From positions 1-11,962 of the forward strand of contig JAOUFP010000034.1 of the NCBI GenBank assembly GCA_029858145.1: DNA of 11,962 nt, given 5' to 3'. Numbering within the stretch: the first letter of the stretch is position 1; every line of letters starts with the position of its first letter. This document shows positions 6,848-11,962 of the stretch, piece by piece. The DNA comes from Nitrospirota bacterium. Lineage in GTDB: Bacteria > Nitrospirota > Thermodesulfovibrionia > Thermodesulfovibrionales > UBA6898. A program made the position numbers and the translations under genes. The notes below the pieces were generated by a model. It had not been told where the DNA came from. It made no database searches and saw nothing but the letters and a program-made list of their open reading frames with translations.

Positions 6848-7211
6848 TGTTGAAGGCAGTCTGCTCGCCGCGCCCTTTGCAAAAAAACCCGTCGAGAGCA
6901 GCAGGAAAGTTATAAAAAAAATCATGGATAAATACCCCTTGGTTTATCTCCATTTCGGAGACATCGGCATAAAGGCAGTCAGGGGCTGGCTGAGGCAGAA
7001 TAGATTCCCTGACTCTGCTGTTCTGCCCTGGAAGACGGGAGATGTCTTCGGGGAGATGGACAAGAAAGGCTTTAGGATAAAGGCCGTGATCGGGAGTCAG
7101 GTCGTGCTCGATTCGGCAGGTGCATTCAAACCCGCGGTTTTCAGCTTTGACGGGCAGAGCAGTTCACAGATTCTCAAGAAGTGGCAGGAGATAGAGAAGG
7201 AGCTGAAATAA
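6837..7211 (+). CDS. HAD-like domain fragment, 3' half of a frameshifted gene
   Basis: The stretch from GTG 6837 codes for 124 residues, but the homologous reading probably begins further upstream, because in this frame the bases from 6825 give GSKIV before FVDVEGSLL. FVDVEGSLL resembles HAD motif I (hhhDxDGT), with Asp at residue 4 as the putative nucleophile and Glu in place of the second Asp. YLHFGDIGIKAVRGWL (residues 37-52) sits where motif II is expected, but its Ser/Thr is not obvious. RIKAVIGS (80-87) could hold the motif III lysine. The changes make a weak phosphatase or a non-catalytic HAD fold plausible. Fused to the upstream half it would be exported. The GTG at 6837 has only a poor ribosome binding site and would cut off the first beta strand. 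Gene end 7211 faces the PilZ gene. Confidence 0.6.
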   Translation: MFVDVEGSLLAAPFAKKPVESSRKVIKKIMDKYPLVYLHFGDIGIKAVRGWLRQNRFPDSAVLPWKTGDVFGEMDKKGFRIKAVIGSQVVLDSAGAFKPAVFSFDGQSSSQILKKWQEIEKELK

Positions 7212-7283
7212 AGGCCTGAAAGACTTATTCGGCCCCCCTCCGGGACAGGATGAATTCAGGCATCTTCACAGGAGGGTTTGCGT

Positions 7284-7571
7284 CTAAATTAACAGGAGTC
7301 CGGCCCTGCAATGGTTGTCAATCTGACGGGACCATTTTACCATCGCAAGCTGGAGAACGCCTTTATTCTGATTGTCTTTCCATCTCAAAACATGCCCTGC
7401 CTCAAGAGGAAAGTCAGTGATAATGCCAATCCCTTCCGGGTTCTTATCGACAGTTTTTCCCATCGCGGCGATACGCTTGAATTCATACTCCTGCATCAAT
7501 AAAATGATGAAGTCCAGGGAAATATCATATGGCTCCCGCGCATATTTTCGTTTTTTTTCAAAACCGCTCAT
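7284..7571 (-). CDS. Single-domain PilZ protein
   Basis: This 95-residue protein is read from the ATG at 7571. The open frame extends upstream, but that part has no protein-like pattern and runs through the promoter region. The sequence shows the PilZ signature: R8-K-Y-A-R12 (RxxxR) near the N-terminus and D42-K-N-P-E-G47, the D/N-x-S-x-x-G motif with Asn in place of Ser. These are followed by IGIITDFPLEAGHVL, VKWSRQ and RAGLLLI. The family binds c-di-GMP through these motifs. Binding here is likely but the Ser-to-Asn change makes it uncertain. A standalone PilZ domain usually acts as an adaptor that controls a partner protein, and the partner is not evident. It is monocistronic and convergent with the HAD-like gene. 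Upstream are a promoter with a consensus -35 and a leader of about 175 nt with a hairpin ending 7 nt before the ATG. Confidence 0.82.
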   Translation of the reverse strand: MSGFEKKRKYAREPYDISLDFIILLMQEYEFKRIAAMGKTVDKNPEGIGIITDFPLEAGHVLRWKDNQNKGVLQLAMVKWSRQIDNHCRAGLLLI

Positions 7572-7578
7572 TGCTTTT

Positions 7579-7615
7579 GCCCGTCCACAGGGCTGTTCCC
7601 TCAATAATGACGGGC
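7579..7615 (-). promoter_or_regulatory. Hairpin in the PilZ gene leader, just upstream of the start
   Basis: On the minus strand, GCCCGTC pairs with GACGGGC (7 bp, 7609-7615 with 7579-7585). Nested inside is AGGG-aacag-CCCT (7598-7601 with 7589-7592). The stem ends 7 nt before the ATG and includes the only purine-rich stretch (GACGGGC) that could act as a ribosome binding site, so it could hide it. There is no U-run, so it is not a simple terminator. Confidence 0.5.
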
Positions 7616-7733
7616 CAGGCCTTTCGGCATTGAGCTGGCTGCCTGCTGTGCCGAGTGTAATTGCCTCAGCGCCGCTGTTTTTGCGTAAGCCGGTGAATGT
7701 TCCATGCTCTGGTGTTAACCCTATGAACTTATA

Positions 7734-7761
7734 TATAGTACTATATTTATAGTATATAGTA
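7734..7761. repeat. 7-bp-period AT array with dyad symmetry at the PilZ promoter
   Basis: TATAGTA occurs at 7734-7740, 7748-7754 and 7755-7761. The intervening 7-base unit at 7741-7747 is CTATATT, so there are four units in exact register. The array contains a 14-bp perfect palindrome (7733-7746) and an inverted repeat TACTATA-tt-TATAGTA (7739-7754). It overlaps the predicted -10 and start point, where an operator would sit. Confidence 0.7.
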
Positions 7762-7781
7762 TTTTTTTTGATGCTTGTCAA
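7753..7781 (-). promoter_or_regulatory. Predicted sigma70 promoter of the PilZ gene
   Basis: Read on the minus strand, a consensus -35 TTGACA (7781-7776) is followed after 17 bp by TATATA (7758-7753). The spacer contains a run of eight A. Transcription would start near 7746, about 175 nt before the ATG at 7571. This is the best -35 match noticed in the window. Confidence 0.55.
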
Positions 7782-7975
7782 GTTCCAGTCTCTCCGGGGC
7801 GCAGGTTCTGGAATAAAAAACCATTGTATGAGGTCCGCACCTCTCGAACTTATCCGGACTTTGGAGGAGAAAAAGGAGGTGATATTTTTCGGCCGGTGTA
7901 TTGAGCCGCAGCTCCGTGAAGTGCGGCACAAGAAAATTTCTTTTATAGATCGGCGACGCAAAAACTGTTTTCGGG

Positions 7976-8004
7976 TTTATAAGTTTTCAAGTTTTTGATA
8001 TAGT
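7976..8004 (+). promoter_or_regulatory. Possible promoter of the M16 peptidase pair
   Basis: TTTATA (7976-7981) and TATAGT (7999-8004) are 17 bp apart. The predicted start falls at about 8010-8012, on the ATG at 8012, which has no Shine-Dalgarno sequence. If real, the mRNA would be leaderless. Both boxes lie in AT-rich DNA, so chance is a real alternative. Confidence 0.25.
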
Positions 8005-8011
8005 GAATGGT

Positions 8012-9328
8012 ATGAAAGTTTCGAGACTCTTCCTCGTTGTGTTTTTTGTGCTGTTCCATGCTCAGGCGCACGCACTGAATGTTGCCGAACATACCTTGAA
8101 GAACGGCCTGAAGATCCTCATAATTGAGGACCATAAGGCACCGACCGCTACCTTTCAGGTATGGTACAGGGTAGGCTCCCGGGATGAGAATGTCGGGAAG
8201 ACAGGGCTGAGTCACCTGCTTGAGCACATGATGTTCAAGGGAACAAAGAACTACGGGCCGAAGACATTTTCCCGGACTATCCAGAGGGCAGGCGGCACAG
8301 ACAACGCATTCACCTCAAAGGAATATACCGGATATTTTGAGCTCCTTGCCTCGGACCGGATCAGCCTGCCGATGGAACTCGAAGCAGACAGGATGCAGAA
8401 CCTCATCCTGACAAAGGATGCTGTCCTCTCCGAGAGGGACGTGGTGACAGAGGAAAGAAGGCTCCGCTATGAAGATGATCCGCAGAGCCTTGTCTATGAG
8501 CAGGTTATGGCGATGGCTTTCACTAACCATCCTTACCGGTGGCCTGTGATCGGCTGGATGTCGGACCTGAAGTACCTGAACCCCGATGACCTGATCAACC
8601 ATTACCGGACCTATTACGCCCCTAATAATGCGGTGGTAATCATCGTCGGCGATGTAAAGCCGGAAGAGGTTGTGTCCAAAGTTGAAGCTGTTTTCGGCGG
8701 CATCCCGGCCGGACCCGGGATTGAGGCAACTAAGACGGAAGATGAAGAACAGAGAGGGGAAAGAAGGTTTTATTTGAAAAAAGAGGCGGAACTGCCTTTC
8801 ATCGTTTCCGCGTATAAGGTGCCCAATATTCAGGATGAAGACGGTTTTGCCCTCGAGGTGCTCGGAAGTATCCTGTCGGATGGAAAAAGTTCACGACTGT
8901 ATCAGAGGCTTGTCTATGATCAGCAGCTTGCACTTTCCGCATGGGCAGGCTATGAAGGTTTGCATAAGGACCCCTTTCTCTTTTTTACCGGCGCAACGGC
9001 CGCCCACGGGAAGAATATCGACGATGTTGAAAGGGCGATCAACGACGAGATAGAAAAGATAAAAAAGGACCCTCCTTCTGAATATGAGGTGCAGAAAACC
9101 AAAAACCAGATAGAGGCCGCATTCATCATGGGGCAGGATTCAATATACATGCAGGCCAAAATGATCGGGACCTTCGAAATGATCGGCGGCTGGCAGCTGT
9201 GGGAGAAGTATCTCGAGGGCATACGAAAGGTCACTCCTGAAGATGTCAGGCGCGTTGCGGAAAAGTATCTTGTTTCCGACAAGAGAACAACCGGGATCCT
9301 TATCCCTCTGAAGGATGAAACCAAATGA
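8012..9328 (+). CDS. M16 family zinc metallopeptidase, catalytic subunit
   Basis: This 438-residue protein begins with a signal peptide (MKVSRLFLVVFFVLFHAQAHA), so it is exported to the periplasm. The ATG at 8012 was chosen. A GTG at 8003 would add three residues, and neither start has a clear ribosome binding site. The inverted zinc motif HLLEH is at residues 67-71, and the third zinc ligand is probably Glu147, 76 residues after the second His (VVTEERRLR), the spacing of the M16 family. Typical family blocks follow: HPYRWPVIGWMSDL, YYAPNNAVVIIVGDV and the second half with SDGKSSRLYQRL. It is therefore an active-type half of the pitrilysin / processing-peptidase family. Its stop overlaps the start of a second M16 gene by 4 nt. 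The two probably form a heterodimer that degrades peptides. The natural substrate is not known. Confidence 0.93.
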   Translation: MKVSRLFLVVFFVLFHAQAHALNVAEHTLKNGLKILIIEDHKAPTATFQVWYRVGSRDENVGKTGLSHLLEHMMFKGTKNYGPKTFSRTIQRAGGTDNAFTSKEYTGYFELLASDRISLPMELEADRMQNLILTKDAVLSERDVVTEERRLRYEDDPQSLVYEQVMAMAFTNHPYRWPVIGWMSDLKYLNPDDLINHYRTYYAPNNAVVIIVGDVKPEEVVSKVEAVFGGIPAGPGIEATKTEDEEQRGERRFYLKKEAELPFIVSAYKVPNIQDEDGFALEVLGSILSDGKSSRLYQRLVYDQQLALSAWAGYEGLHKDPFLFFTGATAAHGKNIDDVERAINDEIEKIKKDPPSEYEVQKTKNQIEAAFIMGQDSIYMQAKMIGTFEMIGGWQLWEKYLEGIRKVTPEDVRRVAEKYLVSDKRTTGILIPLKDETK

Positions 9329-10659
9329 TAAAGAGACTTCATTCCTTTGGCCTCCAGGTCATATGTGTTCTTTTTCTTTTCAGTACATTCTCGTACGCCG
9401 CGGATATCGCTGACAGGGAGGTCCTTTACAACGGCATAACGCTTCTGCACGCAGAGAAGACGGGGCTTCCCATTGTCACGGTTGTTGTTGCGATAAAGGC
9501 CGGCAGTGTTGCCGAACCTGCTGAAAAGGCGGGGCTTGCCAATCTGACGGCAGATCTCCTGAATGAAGGCACAAAAAAACGGTCTTCGAAGGAGATAAGT
9601 GAAGCCATAGAATTCGTCGGAGGCTCTCTGGGTACTTCCGGCGGGGCTGACTATATTACTGTCTCGCTTTCAGTGCTCAAAAAAGATGTTGGACTGGGTT
9701 TCGACCTTCTGAGTGACATTATCCGCAATCCTGCCTTCAGCGCTGATGAGGTGCAGAGGAGGAAAACGTCGATAAAAAATTCGATAATACAGCAGAAGGA
9801 GGAACCCGGAACTATCGCCTCAAAGGCCTTCGCGGAAGCGGTATACGGGAAGCATCCTTACGGAAGACCCGTAGAAGGCACTGAGGAGTCGCTGGACAGG
9901 ATCACCGCTGAGGATATCGAATCCTTCCACCGGGAATACTACCTCCCGAACCGCACGATAATGACCGTGGTCGGTGACATCGGCAGGAGTGAGCTGAAGT
10001 CCCTTCTTGAAAGGTATTTTATGGGCTGGCAGGCGAAAGAGGCCAAAGAAGCGGCGTTCAAGCTGCCTGACCCGGTCGGGAAGCCGAAGGTCATCACGAT
10101 ACAAAAGAGCCTTACCCAGGCAAACATCATCCTGGGTCATCCCGGGATCAGGCGCGACAATCCTGATTACTACGCGGTGTCGGTCATGAATTACATCCTC
10201 GGCGGAGGCGGTTTCGCATCCCGCCTGATGGATAATATCCGGGACAACAAAGGCCTTGCCTACGATGTCCATAGTTCCTTCCCTGCAAGTAAATATGGAG
10301 GAAGTTTCCAGGCAGAGCTCCAGACAAAAAATGAATCCGCTAACACTGCCATAAGTGAGGTCCTTAAAGAGATCGGGCGGATCAGGACAGAGCCGGTCAG
10401 CGACAGGGAACTCAGCGATGCCAAAGCATACCTGACCGGAAGCTTTCCCCTGCGCATCGACTCAAACAGGAAGATGGCCGGGTTTTTAACCGCAGTTGAG
10501 TACTACGGACTTGGACTGGATTATGTTGACAACTACAGGGACTATATTGAATCCGTTACGAAGGATGATATACTCAGGGTAGCAAGGAAGTACCTGCATC
10601 CCGAAAATTATGTCCTTGTTGTTGTCGGGGATCTGGATAAAGCGGCACTGAAGTATTAG
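9325..10659 (+). CDS. M16 family peptidase-like protein, non-catalytic subunit
   Basis: This is a 444-residue M16 paralogue beginning with a signal peptide (MIKRLHSFGLQVICVLFLFS, cleavage near SYA). It overlaps the previous gene by ATGA (9325-9328). At the place of the HxxEH zinc site it reads N73-L-T-A-D77 within AGLANLTADLLNEGT, so both His and the Glu are lost and it cannot bind the catalytic zinc in the usual way. It keeps the fold (YGKHPYGRPVEGT, YYLPNRTIMTVVGD) and the Gly-rich loop plus substrate-binding R/Y block of the second half (GGGGFASRLMDNIRDNKGLAYDV). This matches the known arrangement in which one subunit holds zinc and the other helps bind substrate, as in mitochondrial processing peptidase. 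It probably partners with the gene just upstream. Confidence 0.93.
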   Translation: MIKRLHSFGLQVICVLFLFSTFSYAADIADREVLYNGITLLHAEKTGLPIVTVVVAIKAGSVAEPAEKAGLANLTADLLNEGTKKRSSKEISEAIEFVGGSLGTSGGADYITVSLSVLKKDVGLGFDLLSDIIRNPAFSADEVQRRKTSIKNSIIQQKEEPGTIASKAFAEAVYGKHPYGRPVEGTEESLDRITAEDIESFHREYYLPNRTIMTVVGDIGRSELKSLLERYFMGWQAKEAKEAAFKLPDPVGKPKVITIQKSLTQANIILGHPGIRRDNPDYYAVSVMNYILGGGGFASRLMDNIRDNKGLAYDVHSSFPASKYGGSFQAELQTKNESANTAISEVLKEIGRIRTEPVSDRELSDAKAYLTGSFPLRIDSNRKMAGFLTAVEYYGLGLDYVDNYRDYIESVTKDDILRVARKYLHPENYVLVVVGDLDKAALKY

Positions 10660-10696
10660 TCATTCGTGAGAGTGATCTGAAGAAACAGGGGGGGGA

Positions 10697-11104
10697 ATGA
10701 AAAAGTCCGAGATTATCAATTTGCTGAACAAGGATCTGACAGGCGAAATCGAGGCGATTCTCATCTACATGAGGGACAGCTTTGTGACACCGCAATGCGA
10801 CCCGAGCAGGACGATGGAGGAGATAGCCAAGGATGAGATGCGGCATGCCGAGACACTTTCCGAGCTGATCGTTGATCTTGGCGGAATACCGTCGATGCTC
10901 CATAAAGAGCTGGACTTCGGCAAAGGGGGTACGAAAGGATATCTGAGGAAACTCATTTCTCTTGAAGAAGGCGCCATCGCGATGTACCGGGAGCATATCG
11001 CGGCTATCCCTGATGAGCAGATAAAAAAGAAACTCACCCACATCCTTCACGAAGAAGAAGAGCATCTCGAAGAGTTTAAGGAAAAGCTCAGGGACCTGAA
11101 ATAG
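10697..11104 (+). CDS. Bacterioferritin-like diiron ferritin-family protein
   Basis: This 135-residue helical protein fits a four-helix ferritin-like bundle. The diiron ligands are all visible with equal spacing in the two halves: E17, E47-x-x-H50 (DEMRHAE), E90, and E120-x-x-H123 (HEEEEHLEE). Residue 48 is Met in DEMRH, the position of the haem-ligating Met52 of Escherichia coli bacterioferritin, so haem binding between subunits is possible but not shown. It is about 20 residues shorter than normal bacterioferritin. It might be a mini-ferritin, a rubrerythrin-like peroxide scavenger without a rubredoxin domain, or an iron store. The start has G8 (10688-10695) two bases upstream as ribosome binding site. 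It lies 37 bp after the M16 pair and may share its transcript. It is convergent with the PBP gene. Confidence 0.88.
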   Translation: MKKSEIINLLNKDLTGEIEAILIYMRDSFVTPQCDPSRTMEEIAKDEMRHAETLSELIVDLGGIPSMLHKELDFGKGGTKGYLRKLISLEEGAIAMYREHIAAIPDEQIKKKLTHILHEEEEHLEEFKEKLRDLK

Positions 11105-11106
11105 AA

Positions 11107-11139
11107 AGAGACCTCCTTTGCTGAGAAGCAGCCGTCTCT
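11107..11139. terminator. Weak hairpin between convergent genes
   Basis: AGAGAC (11107-11112) pairs with GTCTCT (11134-11139). Inside is GCTG-agaag-CAGC (11120-11132). It sits 3 bp after the ferritin-like gene's stop, between two convergent genes, which is the right place for a shared terminator. There is no T-run on either side, so this is a weak call. Confidence 0.25.
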
Positions 11140-11188
11140 CCTGCTGCCATGCTCTGCTTCGCAGTGCTGACCCGGGAATAAGTGGATT

Positions 11189-11962
11189 TCAATAATACCT
11201 TACGCGCTTCATGAATTCGGTCCAAATGGGCAGTGCTGCCTCTGAGCCGGTTTCTTCGATGCCGAGGGGGGTATGGTCATCCCTGCCCACCCATACTCCT
11301 AACGCAAGACGGTCATCAAATCCAACAAACCATGCATCGGAATAATCATTGGTAGTGCCGGTTTTCCCATAAACCAGCCGGTTCACCGCCCTTGCCCTGC
11401 CGGCGATCCCGGACTCGATTGTCGCGCGCAGGAGTACCCTCATCTTGTCTACGATATCAGCGGACAAAACCTCCTGGTACGAAGGCACAGAACGTTCCAC
11501 AACCACCCCATTCCTGTCCCTTAACATGGTATAAGCCCTGGGCGTTACTTTTCTGCCTGTGGCAATAACCGAATAGGATGCGGTAAGTTCAAAAAGAGTC
11601 ACCTCAGAAGAACCGAGCGCAATCGACGGGTGAGTAGAGAGCTTGGCGGTTATACCGCATTGCCGGGCCATGTCGCGCACGCTGTCGAACCCGATCTTCT
11701 GCGCAAGCCTCACGGTTGCAGAATTAAGAGAGTGCGCGAAAGCGGTCTTCAGCGAGGCTTCCCCATAGTATTTATCCTCGGAATTTCTCGGAGACCACCA
11801 GCGACCGGTATCCAGTTCCCGGATTCTGACACGCTCATCAAGGATGATATCGTTGTATGACATCCCCTTGCGAAACGCGGCGGCGTACACGAAGGGTTTA
11901 AAAGCCGAGCCCGGCTGTCTCAGTGCCATTGTGGCCCGGTTGAACTGTGAGGTGACGTAATC
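11189..11962 (-). CDS. Class A penicillin-binding protein (PBP1-type), C-terminal part
   Basis: The frame is open to the window edge, so the transglycosylase domain and N-terminus lie outside. The visible 257 residues are the transpeptidase domain, which cross-links peptidoglycan at the outer face of the inner membrane. They begin with SQFNRATMALRQPGSAFKPF, where the Ser of S-A-F-K is the active-site nucleophile. The second motif S-L-N is in AFAHSLNSATVRLAQ. ALGSSEVTLFELTASYSVIATG is the usual class A block, and the third motif KTG is in YGKTGTTNDYSDAWFVGF. The end GSEAALPIWTEFMKRV is typical of PBP1A-like proteins, with no long C-terminal extension. It could be mrcA/ponA-like or PbpC-like. 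The FNRA-x-x-AxRQPGS context favours the PBP1A group. Confidence 0.95.
   Translation of the reverse strand, partial: DYVTSQFNRATMALRQPGSAFKPFVYAAAFRKGMSYNDIILDERVRIRELDTGRWWSPRNSEDKYYGEASLKTAFAHSLNSATVRLAQKIGFDSVRDMARQCGITAKLSTHPSIALGSSEVTLFELTASYSVIATGRKVTPRAYTMLRDRNGVVVERSVPSYQEVLSADIVDKMRVLLRATIESGIAGRARAVNRLVYGKTGTTNDYSDAWFVGFDDRLALGVWVGRDDHTPLGIEETGSEAALPIWTEFMKRVRYY

Larger units (their letters stand above)
7572..8011. other. Gene-poor stretch between the PilZ gene and the M16 operon
   Basis: These 440 bp carry no convincing gene. They hold the minus-strand PilZ leader (7572-7746), an AT-rich 7-bp-period array and promoter (7734-7781), an orphan strong Shine-Dalgarno match (7872-7883) followed by a possible 39-codon frame (GTG 7879 to TGA 7998), and a possible M16 promoter (7976-8004). 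Short open frames on both strands between 7750 and 8000 show no recognisable protein pattern. The region could contain a small RNA or gene debris. Confidence 0.6.

Noticed and set aside
6839..6853. TGT TGA TGT TGA in the 5' frame of the split gene, which could look like Cys-Sec pairs next to selB
   Set aside because: The neighbouring frame gives a clear HAD motif at the same bases, and reading through the TGA codons gives no sensible protein. A one-base indel in the A7 run explains the pattern better.
7212..7283. Terminator between the HAD-like and PilZ genes (CCTGAA/TTCAGG and CCCTCC/GGAGGG inverted repeats)
   Set aside because: Short arms, long loops and no T-run on either strand.
7572..7961. 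Upstream extension of the PilZ reading frame (open to about 7961, 225 codons in all)
   Set aside because: The extra part has no protein-like pattern, passes through the AT-rich array and a good promoter, and PilZ proteins normally start shortly before the RxxxR motif.
7768..7998. 76-codon plus-strand frame overlapping the PilZ promoter
   Set aside because: No recognisable pattern and its start lies inside the opposite promoter. Only the last 39 codons, behind a purine-rich site, were kept as a low-interest observation.
7800..8000. c-di-GMP-I (GEMM) riboswitch, prompted by GACGCAAAA near 7953
   Set aside because: The other conserved blocks (GGGCAAACC, the GAAA tetraloop stem and the GGGGTTACCG-like receptor) are absent.

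Overview
The window comes from a bacterial chromosome with roughly balanced to slightly GC-rich base composition. The gene set (queC, selA and selB, a two-CW protein, a DUF4388 / type II secretion-like chimera, a tandem M16 peptidase pair, a small ferritin-like protein and a class A PBP) suggests an anaerobic or microaerophilic Gram-negative bacterium such as a Nitrospirota (Thermodesulfovibrio-like) or Desulfobacterota lineage. That placement is an inference from gene content, not from a marker gene. No mobile element, CRISPR array, rRNA or tRNA was seen.

Left part (1-3980, all + strand) is tightly packed. It holds the 3' end of a zinc-ribbon membrane protein, a DUF4388 / MshEN-like / transmembrane / GspG-like chimera overlapping it by 10 nt, queC (7-cyano-7-deazaguanine synthase) overlapping the chimera by one base, a 92-residue unknown protein with a strong ribosome binding site, and selA overlapping that by 4 nt from a TTG start.

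Middle (4037-7211): a small minus-strand two-CW cysteine-rich gene separates selA from selB. selB has its own plausible promoter. SelA makes Sec-tRNA(Sec) and SelB delivers it at UGA, so the organism probably makes selenoproteins, but the tRNA gene selC is not here. Five bases after selB is an apparently frameshifted gene: a secretion signal plus a beta-rich domain in one frame and a HAD-like domain in the next. They are joined at a run of seven A, and one A fewer would restore a single frame.

Right part (7212-11962): a minus-strand single-domain PilZ gene (possible c-di-GMP sensor) lies behind a long leader that can fold, and its promoter has a consensus -35 and overlaps a 7-bp-period repeat. 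A 440-bp gene-poor stretch follows. Then comes an M16 peptidase pair (one active, one with a degenerate zinc site, 4-nt overlap), a diiron ferritin-like protein, and the transpeptidase end of a class A penicillin-binding protein on the minus strand running off the window.

The most notable observations are the A7 frameshift joining the signal/beta and HAD pieces, the DUF4388-to-GspG fusion, the folded leader and heptamer array upstream of the PilZ gene, and an orphan near-perfect anti-Shine-Dalgarno match in the gene-poor stretch.
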